The translations under genes were made by a program, and so were the position numbers. Positions 33,560 through 43,482 of a stretch of DNA of 64,000 nt are shown here, one piece after another; within the stretch, counting starts at the first letter, position 1; each line of letters opens with the position of its first letter. The DNA is taken from NCBI GenBank assembly GCA_937872095.1, contig CALMNW010000022.1, forward strand, positions 52,424 through 116,423, written 5' to 3'. Below the pieces are notes generated by a model that saw nothing but the letters and a program-made list of their open reading frames with translations, was not told where the DNA came from and ran no database searches. This DNA is from an uncultured Verrucomicrobiota bacterium. GTDB lineage: Bacteria > Verrucomicrobiota > Kiritimatiellia > CAIQIC01 > Lenti-01.

Positions 33560-35257
33560 CTACGCTTTGGGGAACCGGCAGGTGACGCGGACGCCGCCGG
33601 TGGGGCCCGGCGCGACGGACAGTTCGCCGCCGAAGACTTCGGCGCGGTGGCGCATGATGCGCAGGCCGCTGCCGCCTTCGCGGTCGGGTTTCCGGTCGGC
33701 TTCGAATCCCCGCCCGTCGTCCTCGATGGCCAGTTCCCCGCCCCGCTCGTCGTAATCCAGCGAGATGACGATGCGCGTGCCGTCGCCGTGCTTGGCGGCG
33801 TTGTTCACGGCTTCCTGGGCGATCAGGTAGAGATGCTCGGCCGTGCCCACGTCCCGGGGACGGCCTTCGCGTTCGGCGTAGAATTCGACGTCTTTCCGGT
33901 AGAGGGCGCTGGATTCCTCGGCCAGGCGCCGCAGGGCGTCCGGCAGGCCGTCTTCCGTCAGCGCGACGGGGGCGAGGCCGCGCGCGATGCGCCGCACCTG
34001 GCTCACGGCGTCTTTCAGGGTGGAGGCGATCTGGGCGGCATCGGTATCCGCGGCGCCCGTGCGCTGGCGGTAGGCGCCGAACAGGTACATCGCGCCCGTC
34101 AGCTTCTGGCCGAGCGAATCGTGCAGATCGCGGCCGATGCGGGCCTTTTCGTGCCCGCCGATCCGCAGGACTTCGTCTTCCAGCTTGCGCCGTTCCTCCA
34201 TCACCGCTTCCAGCTTGCGGTTGGCTTCGGCCAGTTCCGCGGTGCGCCGCCCCACCAGCGCCTCGATGCGCCGCGAGCGCCCGGCCAGCAACAGCAGCAC
34301 CCCCGCCAAGGCCAGCGAGAGCGCGTCGCCGATCGCCAGGATCGCTTCCGGCGCGCGCGACCGCACGGCGGCCCAATAGGTCGGATCGGCTTCGGCCACG
34401 AATCGCCATTCCTGATTGGCCAAACTGAAGTCGCGCGCGAAGCGGAACCCGCGGCCGGATTCCGTCTCGCCTTCCGTCGGTTCCAGGCGCGCCACGATGC
34501 CGCGCGCGGCATCGCCCATCGCCGACGCCAGCAGGCGTTCCGGCTGGAACAGCCCCACGGCGAATCCGACCAGTTCGCCGGCGAACACGGCCGGCCCGTA
34601 GGTGATCGGCGCGAACATGTAGCGTCCATCGCCGCCGGGCGCCGCGCCGACCGGCGCGCCGCCGAGCGCGAACACGCCCAGGGTCCGCATCGCCGAAATC
34701 GCCGCCAAATCCTCGGCGCGGGCGAGGAAATCGTATCCCGGCGGAATGCCCAGGCCGCCCGGCGGGGTCTGGTAGGTCAGCACGAAGTATTCCGCCTGCT
34801 CCGGCATGGCCTCGAATCCGCCCCGGCCATCGGACTTCACGATGGCATGCCCGGCCCCGCCCGGTTGTTCGTAGGACGCGCGCACGTCGTTCGGAATCTG
34901 CTGGGCGAAACCGTAGGCGCCCAGGATCCGCCGCTGGTAGATCATGCCCTTGCGCACGATTTCGTCGAACGCCGCCGGCGACACTTGGTCCGACAGGCTG
35001 TGGAGCTGCCGGATGGAATCGAGCACTTCCATGAACAGCTGGATTTCCCGCAGCGTGCGCGCAAACAGCTTGTCCGACGCCTGCTGGAATTCGCGCTCGA
35101 TGCGGGCGCTTTCCTGGCGGCTCTGCGACCGCGCGAGCCAGGCCGTCGTGCCCAGTCCGGTGGCCAGCACCAACGCGGCCAGCGCGACCTGCGCGCCCGC
35201 CATGCGGAGGGCCTTCGTCTTGGCCGGCGCGCGCTTTTCTGTTCGACCCGCTTGCAT
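33560..35257 (-). CDS. CHASE-domain histidine kinase (NarX/LiaS type)
   Basis: 565 residues. A first membrane helix at about 20-42 (VALAALVLATGLGTTAWLA) and a second near 310-330 (LSLALAGVLLLLAGRS) enclose a CHASE-like periplasmic sensor (GMIYQRRILGAYGFAQQIPN, YDFLARAEDLAAISAMRTLG). The cytoplasmic part has a coiled coil, HisKA_3 with ARIGRDLHDSLGQ (phosphorylated His) and a HATPase domain (AQEAVNNAAKHGDG, IEDDGRGFEAD, GSGLRIMRHRAE). It should phosphorylate a NarL-type regulator, but none is adjacent, so it is an orphan. It sits alone on the minus strand. Confidence 0.9.
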   Translation of the reverse strand: MQAGRTEKRAPAKTKALRMAGAQVALAALVLATGLGTTAWLARSQSRQESARIEREFQQASDKLFARTLREIQLFMEVLDSIRQLHSLSDQVSPAAFDEIVRKGMIYQRRILGAYGFAQQIPNDVRASYEQPGGAGHAIVKSDGRGGFEAMPEQAEYFVLTYQTPPGGLGIPPGYDFLARAEDLAAISAMRTLGVFALGGAPVGAAPGGDGRYMFAPITYGPAVFAGELVGFAVGLFQPERLLASAMGDAARGIVARLEPTEGETESGRGFRFARDFSLANQEWRFVAEADPTYWAAVRSRAPEAILAIGDALSLALAGVLLLLAGRSRRIEALVGRRTAELAEANRKLEAVMEERRKLEDEVLRIGGHEKARIGRDLHDSLGQKLTGAMYLFGAYRQRTGAADTDAAQIASTLKDAVSQVRRIARGLAPVALTEDGLPDALRRLAEESSALYRKDVEFYAEREGRPRDVGTAEHLYLIAQEAVNNAAKHGDGTRIVISLDYDERGGELAIEDDGRGFEADRKPDREGGSGLRIMRHRAEVFGGELSVAPGPTGGVRVTCRFPKA

Positions 35258-35367
35258 CGGAACCGGAGCCTACACCCGCCCCCGTCCCTGCGCGACACGA
35301 AAATGGACGCGCAAAACAACGTTGCCCGGGACCGCCTTCCGTGACACAGTTTCGTCCACGAGACCCC

Positions 35368-35730
35368 ATGAATGCCCAACCGCCCATTCCCGTCCGCGCC
35401 GGCTTCACGCTCATCGAGGTGCTCGCCGCGCTCGGCCTGTGCGTCCTGCTCGCCACGACGGTCGCGGCCGCCGTCGCCTTCGCCGCGCGCGCAGAACGGA
35501 TGGCCGAACGCAACGGGGAGGCCGCGCTGCTGCTGCCCGCCCTCTACGCCGCCCAGCGGCTCCGCCCCGACGATCTCCCCGCCGCCCCCCGCGGCTGGCG
35601 AGTCGATTCCAGCACCGACATCCTGAAGATTTCGGACGACCTTTTGCAGGAATGGCACCTGTTCGCCCTCGCCGCCGACCGCGACGAAATCCGGCCGTTC
35701 TCCTTCCGCATCCTGGACGACGTGCCATGA
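35368..35730 (+). CDS. Pseudopilin-like protein
   Basis: 120 residues. The prepilin signal RAGFTLIEVLAALGLCVLL is classic (Gly-1, Phe+1, Glu+5). The short globular part ends FSFRILDDVP. I start at ATG 35368; GTG 35341 is possible. It overlaps the next gene by four bases (ATGA). No other pilus genes are nearby. Likely a minor pseudopilin of a type II-like system encoded elsewhere. Confidence 0.8.
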   Translation: MNAQPPIPVRAGFTLIEVLAALGLCVLLATTVAAAVAFAARAERMAERNGEAALLLPALYAAQRLRPDDLPAAPRGWRVDSSTDILKISDDLLQEWHLFALAADRDEIRPFSFRILDDVP

Positions 35731-37028
35731 GCGAACCCGCCCCCAAGACCCTCGTCGTGCTCGCCGCGGCCCTCGGCTGGAACCTGATCGAAAAGCACCA
35801 GCCGGCGACGAAGATCCGTTTCCGGCCGGTCGCGCCCGGCCCGCTGTCCCTGACCTGCCCCGCACAGGCGACGCTGCGCACCGCGCTGCCGCCGTCCCGG
35901 CACGGGATCGTCGCGTCCGGCTGGTTCCACCGCGATTTGGCGCGGCCCTGGTTCTGGGAGCAATCCGCCGCGCTTGTCCACGGCCGCCGCGTCTGGGAAG
36001 ACGCGCGCGCCGCCGGCCAGACCGTCGGCATGGCTTTCTGGCAACAAAGCCTGGGCGAGCGCCTGGATTGGGTCCTGTCGCCCAAGCCCATCCACCGGCA
36101 CCACGGCGGCATCGTGATGGATTGCTACAGCCGCCCCGAGCCGCTCTATGCCGAACTGTGCGCCGACCTCGGCCGCAAATTCGACCTGTTCCATTACTGG
36201 GGGCCCCTCGCGCGCGCGAAGGTCGGCCGCTGGATTTCCGCGGCGACGCTGCGGATCCTGGCCCGCCCCGACGCCCCCGACCACCTCTTCGTCTATCTCC
36301 CCTCCCTCGACTACGACCTCCAGCGCCACGGTCCCGATTCGCCGCAGGCCGCCGCCGCCCTCGCCGAAACCCTCGCCCAGATCGAGCCGCTGATCGCGGC
36401 CGCCGAAGCCCAGGGCCGCGCCTGGCTCCTGGCCGGCGACTACGCCATCGAGCCCGTCGCGCCCGGCGACGGCGCCGTGTTCCCCAACCGCATTCTGCGT
36501 GACGCCGGCTGGTTCCACACCCGCGAAACCGCGCGCATGCTCTACCCCGATTTCTTCACGTCCCGCGCATTCGCGATCGTGGACCACCAGATCGCGCACG
36601 TCCACGTGCCCGATCCGGCCGACCGGCCGCGCGTCCGCGAGCGGCTCGCGCAGGAAGCCGGCATCGCCGAAATCCTCGACGCCGCGGAGCAGGCCGAGCG
36701 CGACGTCTATTTTCCGGAACGCTCCGGGGATCTGCTGCTCGTCGCCGCGCCCGGCCGCTGGTTCGCCTATCCGTGGTGGACGGAACCGCGCCAAGCCCCC
36801 GACTACGCGAACCAGATGGACATCCACAACAAGCCGGGGTTCGATCCGTGCGAATTGTTCTTCGGCTTCCCCCCGCCGCATACGTCCCAGAAGACCGAAA
36901 AGATCCGCGGCACGCACGGCCGCTCCGGCCCGGGCCACGAAATCGCGGCGGCGGGTCTGTTCCCGGAAGCGAAGACCTTCCTCGACCTCGCCGCCGGCCT
37001 CCGGAACCGCCTTTCGCCGATGCGGTAA
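35727..37028 (+). CDS. Alkaline phosphatase-superfamily phosphodiesterase/nucleotide pyrophosphatase
   Basis: 433 residues, cytosolic (no signal peptide). It aligns by eye with the type I phosphodiesterase family: LTCPAQATLRTALPPSRHGI (nucleophile region), WFWEQSAALVHGRRVWEDA, VYLPSLDYDLQRHGPDSP (metal Asp), LLAGDYAIEPV, AIVDHQIAHVHV (Asp/His) and the end motif IRGTHGR. Where many relatives have PHLDYD and SEYGI, this one has PSLDYD and GDYAI, so one or two usual metal-site positions are altered and activity is not certain. It is coupled to the pseudopilin-like gene by ATGA. Confidence 0.82.
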   Translation: MSEPAPKTLVVLAAALGWNLIEKHQPATKIRFRPVAPGPLSLTCPAQATLRTALPPSRHGIVASGWFHRDLARPWFWEQSAALVHGRRVWEDARAAGQTVGMAFWQQSLGERLDWVLSPKPIHRHHGGIVMDCYSRPEPLYAELCADLGRKFDLFHYWGPLARAKVGRWISAATLRILARPDAPDHLFVYLPSLDYDLQRHGPDSPQAAAALAETLAQIEPLIAAAEAQGRAWLLAGDYAIEPVAPGDGAVFPNRILRDAGWFHTRETARMLYPDFFTSRAFAIVDHQIAHVHVPDPADRPRVRERLAQEAGIAEILDAAEQAERDVYFPERSGDLLLVAAPGRWFAYPWWTEPRQAPDYANQMDIHNKPGFDPCELFFGFPPPHTSQKTEKIRGTHGRSGPGHEIAAAGLFPEAKTFLDLAAGLRNRLSPMR

Positions 37029-37032
37029 CTCG

Positions 37033-37098
37033 CGGAAAGGGCGGCCGGAAGCACTTTCTTTTCCGGCCAAGGAACGGGCCCCGGGAATCCCGGGGCCC
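37033..37098. terminator. Hairpins between convergent genes
   Basis: Two stems: GGCCGGAA / TTCCGGCC (37033-37058, 10-base loop) and GGGCCCCGGGA / TCCCGGGGCCC (37076-37098). Further short hairpins (GGCGTC/GACGCC, GCCGTT/AACGGC) continue to 37152 towards the minus-strand lipoprotein. They probably act as a bidirectional terminator. Confidence 0.55.
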
Positions 37099-37163
37099 GA
37101 GCCGTTCGCATCCTCGGCCGGCCGGGCGTCGAGACGCCGTTCCGCCGAAACGGCGCTACTCCT

Positions 37164-37646
37164 TTAAATGGCCTCGAAAACGAGCGGGCTGATCTTGAAC
37201 GAGAACTTGCCGCTTTTCGGACCGTTGGCGCCGGCGGCGTTCCGGGCCCACACGCGCCATTCGTATTCGCCATAGCCCAGTTCCTGGACCACCGTCGTGC
37301 CGGTCAAGACCGTTTCGGCGCCGTTCACTTCGAGGACGTAGGCCACCGCGCCCGGCACCGCCGTCCACTCGAACGTCGTGTCGTACCCCGTCCCCAAGAG
37401 CAGGAGCACGTTGGCTTCCCAGCCATTCACCGGAGAAACGAGCTGCGGCGCAACCAGCGCCGGGGGCGTCTCCACCACGTTGGTGACCACCACCGTGGTG
37501 CCGTTCACCACGTTGGTCACCACCACGACCGTGGTGCCGCCGTCCGAATCGTCGTCGTCGCCGCCCCCGCAACCGATCGCCGCAAAAGCGACGCCAACCG
37601 CCACCAGGCCGACCACCATTCCCTGCCACCATCTACGCGCATTCAT
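37164..37646 (-). CDS. Fibronectin-III-like lipoprotein
   Basis: 160 residues. Lipoprotein signal MVVGLVAVGVAFAAIGC followed by a flexible acidic GGGDDDDSDGG and a Thr/Val-rich linker of two similar repeats (GTTVVVVTNVV, GTTVVVTNVV). One FN3-like beta-sandwich follows (FEWTAVPGAVAYVLEVNG, YGEYEWRVWARNAAGANGP). It is displayed on the cell surface; the ligand is unknown. The start ATG follows GGAGGTAACCC. It runs alone on the minus strand. Confidence 0.8.
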   Translation of the reverse strand: MNARRWWQGMVVGLVAVGVAFAAIGCGGGDDDDSDGGTTVVVVTNVVNGTTVVVTNVVETPPALVAPQLVSPVNGWEANVLLLLGTGYDTTFEWTAVPGAVAYVLEVNGAETVLTGTTVVQELGYGEYEWRVWARNAAGANGPKSGKFSFKISPLVFEAI

Positions 37647-37765
37647 GGGTTACCTCCTGTTTACTGTTCCGGACCACCTTCGAGGGTAATGCGCGACCGA
37701 CAACCTGACAAGCAACACTTTCCGCTATTTTCGGCCCGTCCGGCGCGGGCGGGGGACAAACGAAA

Positions 37766-37789
37766 ACGCGCGGGCCGGAGCCCGCGCGT
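37766..37789 (-). terminator. Rho-independent terminator of the thrS-infC-rpmI-rplT operon
   Basis: On the minus strand a 10-bp stem ACGCGCGGGC / GCCCGCGCGT with a 4-base loop is followed by TTTCGTTTG, 25 bases after the rplT stop. Confidence 0.85.
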
Positions 37790-37814
37790 CGCGCAGCGAT
37801 CTGGAAACCGCCGG

Positions 37815-38192
37815 TTACTTCTTCGCCTTCTTGGCGATGGTCGCCTTGCTCTTGGCGATCTTGGCGATGGAGGCGAAGCCTTCCGGATCGTGGATCGCGA
37901 TTTCGGACAGCATCTTGCGGTTCAATTCGATGCCGGCCTTGCTCAGGCCCTCGATGAACCGGCTGTAGCTGACGTCGTTGAGCTTGCAGGCGGCGGACAG
38001 GCGCACGATCCAGGTGCCGCGGTAATCGCGCTTTTTCATCTTGCGATGCGTATAGCTGAGTTCCATCGCGCGATCGACGGCCTCGGTGGCGATGCGAAAC
38101 AGCTTGCTGCGGCTTCCGTAGAAGCCCTTGGCTTGGTCGAGACGGCGTTTGCGGCGCTTGCGGCTCGCCACGGCATTGGTGGTTCTGGGCAT
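37815..38192 (-). CDS. rplT: Ribosomal protein L20
   Basis: 125 residues. It starts MPRTTNAVASRKRRKRRLDQAKGFYGSRSKLFR, the diagnostic L20 N terminus, with a Lys/Ala-rich C-terminal extension of some ten residues (SKATIAKKAKK). It binds 23S rRNA and is essential for early 50S assembly. It follows rpmI by 23 bases. Confidence 0.98.
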   Translation of the reverse strand: MPRTTNAVASRKRRKRRLDQAKGFYGSRSKLFRIATEAVDRAMELSYTHRKMKKRDYRGTWIVRLSAACKLNDVSYSRFIEGLSKAGIELNRKMLSEIAIHDPEGFASIAKIAKSKATIAKKAKK

Positions 38193-38215
38193 GGGTTTTC
38201 TCCTCTATCCTGACG

Positions 38216-38419
38216 TTAAACGCCCAACTCGAGCGAAAGGGACTTGGCGAACTTGCCGCCGGCCTGCACGTTCTGGCGCAGGCGCCGCTTCTGCTTGCGG
38301 GTCTTGCTGGCGGCCAGATGGCGCCGCCCCGGCTTCTTGTGCAACACCTTGCCGGTCGCCGTTTTCTTGAAGCGCTTGGCCACCGCCTTGCGCGTTTTTT
38401 TCTTCACTTTCGTTGCCAT
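38216..38419 (-). CDS. rpmI: Ribosomal protein L35
   Basis: 67 residues: KKKTRKAVAKRFKKTATGKV, then HKKPGRRHLAASKTRKQKRRL, the standard L35 pattern. It is a component of the large ribosomal subunit. A 7-bp hairpin (CGTCCGG / CCGGACG, 38436-38451) lies directly upstream in the 132-base gap after infC. Confidence 0.97.
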   Translation of the reverse strand: MATKVKKKTRKAVAKRFKKTATGKVLHKKPGRRHLAASKTRKQKRRLRQNVQAGGKFAKSLSLELGV

Positions 38420-38435
38420 GGTTCCGTTGTCCTCG

Positions 38436-38451
38436 CGTCCGGGTCCGGACG
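38436..38451 (-). other. Hairpin in the infC-rpmI spacer
   Basis: A perfect 7-bp inverted repeat CGTCCGG-GT-CCGGACG lies about 17 bases before the rpmI start. L20 autoregulatory leaders are known at this site in other bacteria, but there is too little here to call one. Confidence 0.35.
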
Positions 38452-38551
38452 AAACGCCCGGTCCCTCTTTCCGATCTTTTCAAAACAGACGGCGACTTGT
38501 ACGGGATTTGCCCCCGCCCGTCCAGCCAAATCCGCCGTCCTCCGGCGCTTT

Positions 38552-39133
38552 TCAGGCGGGGGGCGGCGCCTTGACCGCCTTCCGCGCCTTCAGATTGGGC
38601 ATGAGCACCATCAGGATGTTCTTCCCCATCAGCTTGGGCGCCTGCTCCACGGTGCCGAGCTCGCGGACGTCCGCCAACACGCGGTTCATCAGTTCGAACC
38701 CCAGCTCCTTGTGGGCGTTTTCGCGGCCGCGGAAGAACAGCGAGACCTTGACGCGGTGGCCTTCCTCGAGAAATTCCTTCATGTGGCGCAATTTGACGTC
38801 GTAGTCGTGGTCGCCCACGGAGGGATGCAGCTGGATTTCCTTCACGCGCGCCGCGGAGGCGTTCCGGCGGTTCTGCTTTTCTTTTTTGCTCTTGTCGTAC
38901 AGAAACCGGCCGTAATCCATGATCCGGCAGACCGGGGGCCGCGCCGTCGGGGAAATTTCCACCAGATCCAGCCCGGCCGCGCGGGCCTGGCTCTGCGCCT
39001 CGTAGGTGGCCACGACGCCAATCTGTTCGCCGCCCGGGCCGATCAGAAAGACCTCGGGCACTCGGATTCGCTGGTTGGTTCGCGTGGGAAATCCGCCGCG
39101 CGGATCTCGGGGGTTGGTTTGGTGCAGGGCCAT
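38552..39133 (-). CDS. infC: Translation initiation factor IF-3
   Basis: 193 residues with a normal ATG start rather than the AUU seen in enterobacteria. The N domain is TNQRIRVPEVFLIGPGGEQIG through LDLVEISPTARPPVCRIMDYG. The linker (FLYDKSKKEKQNRR) and C domain (VKEIQLHPSVGDHDYDVKLRH, KVSLFFRGRENAHKELG) follow. It binds the 30S subunit and checks the initiator tRNA. It is second in the thrS-infC-rpmI-rplT operon. Confidence 0.98.
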   Translation of the reverse strand: MALHQTNPRDPRGGFPTRTNQRIRVPEVFLIGPGGEQIGVVATYEAQSQARAAGLDLVEISPTARPPVCRIMDYGRFLYDKSKKEKQNRRNASAARVKEIQLHPSVGDHDYDVKLRHMKEFLEEGHRVKVSLFFRGRENAHKELGFELMNRVLADVRELGTVEQAPKLMGKNILMVLMPNLKARKAVKAPPPA

Positions 39134-39179
39134 TCTTTCCTTGTGGTTCGGAAGCTCGAAGCCGCTCCGTTTGGCTTTT

Positions 39180-40916
<1,737 letters not shown>

Positions 40917-40949
40917 GAAACTGGGTAGAATCCTTCCTAAAAGGCCCAA

Positions 40950-40978
40950 AACCTACCCCCGCGCCCCCGCAAAGTCAA
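40950..40978 (-). promoter_or_regulatory. Promoter of thrS operon
   Basis: On the minus strand TTGACT (40978-40973), 17 bases, TAGGTT (40955-40950). Transcription would begin near 40943, downstream of the TTG at 40949, which supports the ATG at 40916 as the thrS start. Confidence 0.55.
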
Positions 40979-41048
40979 TGCTGGCAAGTCCCTTGCTTCC
41001 CGCTGGCGAAGGTCGCCGGTTCCCCGCCCCCCGCCGGCAGAAAAGGGG

Positions 41049-41066
41049 ATTGTTTTATAAAACGAT
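41049..41066. promoter_or_regulatory. Palindrome ATTGTTTTATAAAACGAT
   Basis: A 12-bp perfect core (GTTTTATAAAAC) in an 18-bp near-palindrome, AT-rich in GC-rich surroundings, midway between the thrS and trpE promoters. It is a candidate operator for an unknown regulator. Confidence 0.45.
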
Positions 41067-41145
41067 ACCCGTCGTGCGGAAGCCCGCCCATCCGGTCGCC
41101 ACGGCAGCGGCTCCATGCGCGGACGCAAAATTTTCCATGGCGGGC

Positions 41146-41174
41146 TTGACAATCCGGCGGAACGGTGTTTCTAT
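41146..41174 (+). promoter_or_regulatory. Promoter of the trp operon
   Basis: TTGACA (41146-41151), a 17-base spacer and TTCTAT (41169-41174), 48 bases before the trpE start. TATATG overlapping at 41172 is an alternative -10. Confidence 0.6.
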
Positions 41175-41221
41175 ATGCAGAAACATCGCCCGAAAAAGAT
41201 CCCGTGAACCCAGGAAAACAC

Positions 41222-42721
41222 ATGCTGCTCGAGACCTTCCCGCCCCGCGAGGAATTCCGTTCCCTGCTGGCCGATTCCACCGTCGTCCCCGTCGGCGCCC
41301 GCATCCTGGCCGACACCGAGACGCCCGTTTCCGTGCTGGCCCGTTTCGCCCCCCGCCACCCCCACCTGTTCCTCCTGGAAAGCGCCGAGGGCGGGGAACG
41401 CTGGGGCCGCTATTCCTTCATGGGCGTCACCGCCCGCGCCACCGTGACGGTGTTCCGCAACGACGTCGTCGTCCGCCAAGGCATCGAGGAGAAGCGCATC
41501 CCCCACCAAGGCGCCCCCCTCGCCGTCCTGCGCGACCTGATGAAACCCTACAAGCTGGCGCATCTGCCCGGCCTGCCCCGCTTCTGCGGCGGCCTCGTCG
41601 GCTACTTCGCCTACGAAATGATCCATTTCTTCGAACCGCGCGTGCCGAACAAGCTGCCGCCCGAGCGCCCCATGGCCGAGTTCGTCATCCCCGACACGCT
41701 GCTCATCTTCGACAACGTCAACCACACGCTCACCGCGCTGGCTTTGGCTTTCAAAGAAGACGGCGAGGCCGACGCCCTCTTCGACGCCGCCACCGCCCGC
41801 GTCCAGGAACTCCTCGCCACCTTGGCCCAGCCGGTCCCCGCAGGCTCCCCCACCGGCAAGACCCCCATCCGTCTGCCGCAGGCCGTTCATCCGCCGGAGT
41901 ACTTCAAGGGCATGGTCGACAAGGTCAAAAACCACATCTACGAGGGCGACGTCATCCAGTGCGTGCTGTCGCAGTCCTTCGTCGGCCCCGCGCCGGACGA
42001 TCTCGTCAGCCTCTACCGCGCCCAGCGGCACGTGAACCCTTCGCCGTATCTGGTCTTTCTCAAGGCGCAGGACAGCACCCTCATCGTTTCCTCCCCGGAA
42101 ACGATGATCCGCCTCGATTCGCGCATCGCCACGCTCCGCCCCATCGCCGGCACCCGCCCCCGCGGCGCCACCGAGCAGGAGGACCGCAAACTCGCCGACA
42201 GCCTGCTCCAGGACGAAAAAGAGCGCGCCGAACACCTCATGCTGGTCGATCTCGGCCGCAACGAGCTCGGGCGCGTCGCCCGGCCCGGCACCGTCCAGGT
42301 CACCGACCTCATGATCGTCGAGCGCTACTCGCACGTCATGCACCTCGTTTCCAACATCACCGCCGACATCGAACCGGGGCACGACGCCTTCGACCTCTTT
42401 GCGGCCTCGTTTCCGGCCGGCACGCTTTCCGGCGCGCCCAAGATCCGCGCCATGGAGATCATCGCCGACCTCGAAAACGAACCGCGCGGACCCTACGGCG
42501 GCGCCGCGGGCTATTTCTCCTTCGACGGCAACATGGACTTCTGCATCTGCATCCGGATGGCCGTCGCCGAACACGGCCGCCTCACGATCCGCGCCGGCGC
42601 CGGCATCGTCGCCGATTCGGATCCGGACTACGAGCACCGCGAAACCCAAAACAAGGCCGCCGCCATGTCCCGCGCCCTCGAACTGCTCCAGACCGCCCAG
42701 AAAGCCGAACGGAAACCCTGA
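41222..42721 (+). CDS. trpE: Anthranilate synthase component I
   Basis: 499 residues. The N-terminal regulatory region has LLESAEGGERWGRYSFMG, with the LLES-type feedback-inhibition site that binds tryptophan. The chorismate-binding catalytic half includes GDVIQCVLSQSF, PSPYLVFLK, IAGTRPRGATEQED, LMLVDLGRNELGRVA and AGTLSGAPKIRAMEII. It makes anthranilate from chorismate with the TrpG subunit. ATG 41222 follows AGGAAAACAC; the GTG at 41165 lies inside the promoter. First gene of the trp operon. Confidence 0.97.
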   Translation: MLLETFPPREEFRSLLADSTVVPVGARILADTETPVSVLARFAPRHPHLFLLESAEGGERWGRYSFMGVTARATVTVFRNDVVVRQGIEEKRIPHQGAPLAVLRDLMKPYKLAHLPGLPRFCGGLVGYFAYEMIHFFEPRVPNKLPPERPMAEFVIPDTLLIFDNVNHTLTALALAFKEDGEADALFDAATARVQELLATLAQPVPAGSPTGKTPIRLPQAVHPPEYFKGMVDKVKNHIYEGDVIQCVLSQSFVGPAPDDLVSLYRAQRHVNPSPYLVFLKAQDSTLIVSSPETMIRLDSRIATLRPIAGTRPRGATEQEDRKLADSLLQDEKERAEHLMLVDLGRNELGRVARPGTVQVTDLMIVERYSHVMHLVSNITADIEPGHDAFDLFAASFPAGTLSGAPKIRAMEIIADLENEPRGPYGGAAGYFSFDGNMDFCICIRMAVAEHGRLTIRAGAGIVADSDPDYEHRETQNKAAAMSRALELLQTAQKAERKP

Positions 42722-42743
42722 TCTCTGATCACGATGGCCTCAA

Positions 42744-42771
42744 CCCTGAACTCTGACCTCTGACCTCTGGA
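42744..42771 (-). repeat. AGAGGTC-type repeat, reverse orientation (trpE-trpG)
   Basis: GAACTCTGACCTCTGACCTC and following bases form the complement of the AGAGGTC family. It fills most of the 57-base gap between trpE and trpG. Confidence 0.8.
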
Positions 42772-42778
42772 AACTCTT

Positions 42779-43384
42779 ATGATCCTGATGATCGACAACT
42801 ACGATTCCTTCACCTACAACCTCGTGCAGTACCTGCGCGAAATGGCCGCCGACGTGCAGGTGTTCCGCAACGACGCGATCGGCGTCGCCGACATCGAGAA
42901 GCTCGCGCCGTCCGCCATCGTGATTTCCCCCGGCCCCGGCCGGCCCGAGGACGCCGGCGTGTCGTGCGACGCGATCCGCGCCTTCGCGGGCAAGATTCCG
43001 CTGCTCGGCGTCTGCCTCGGCCACCAGGCCATGGGCCTCGTCTTCGGCGGCCAGGTCGTTCACGCCAAGAAACTCATGCACGGCAAAGTGTCCGAAGTCG
43101 CCTGCGACGGCCAGGGCATCTTCAAGGGCCTCGACAGCCGGCCCTTCAAGGCCATGCGCTACCATTCCCTCGCCCTCGCGCCGGAATCCATCCCCGACTG
43201 CCTCGCCGTTTCCGCCACCGCCGTCGACGACGGCGAAATCATGGGCATCCGCCACAAGCAACTCGCCGTCGAAGGCATCCAGTTCCACCCCGAATCCATC
43301 ATGACCCCCGTCGGCAAGCGGATTTTGCGGAATTTCCTGAAAAATTCCGAGAGCGCAGAGGTCAGAGGTCCGAAATCGGAATGA
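42779..43384 (+). CDS. trpG: Anthranilate synthase component II (glutamine amidotransferase)
   Basis: 201 residues. The class I amidotransferase triad is visible: Cys in [12 protein letters not shown], and His/Glu in [13 protein letters not shown]. The N terminus is [19 protein letters not shown]. It supplies ammonia from glutamine to TrpE. The last nine or so residues ([10 protein letters not shown]) come from an AGAGGTC-type repeat that crosses the stop codon. Confidence 0.97.
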   Translation: MILMIDNYDSFTYNLVQYLREMAADVQVFRNDAIGVADIEKLAPSAIVISPGPGRPEDAGVSCDAIRAFAGKIPLLGVCLGHQAMGLVFGGQVVHAKKLMHGKVSEVACDGQGIFKGLDSRPFKAMRYHSLALAPESIPDCLAVSATAVDDGEIMGIRHKQLAVEGIQFHPESIMTPVGKRILRNFLKNSESAEVRGPKSE

Positions 43385-43462
43385 AATGGAGACCCGACGC
43401 CCTCGTCGGGCGCCTTCACTTGAACATTGGATATTGATGATTGGATATTGGATATTCGGATC
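43355..43462 (+). repeat. Composite repeat at the trpG-trpD junction
   Basis: In order: AGAGGTCAGAGGTC tract (43355-43380, inside trpG), a hairpin CCCGACG-CCCT-CGTCGGG (43393-43410), and an ATTGGATATTGATG-type tract (43420-43460). The same first and third modules occur after the tolC-like gene. Confidence 0.85.
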
Positions 43463-43482
43463 GATTGTTTGAAAGGACCGCC

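Larger units (their letters stand above)
40917..41221. other. Divergent thrS-trpE control region (305 bp)
   Basis: No gene is seen. It contains the thrS promoter pair, an 18-bp near-palindrome at 41049-41066 and the trpE promoter pair. No Trp-rich leader peptide or attenuator hairpin is visible before trpE. Confidence 0.7.

Noticed and set aside
38436-38451. L20 leader autoregulatory RNA
   Set aside because: Only a 7-bp hairpin is visible; no pseudoknot-like pairing or known consensus could be supported.
41175-41221. trp leader peptide and attenuator
   Set aside because: The 47-base leader has no Trp codons in a short ORF and no terminator-like hairpin.
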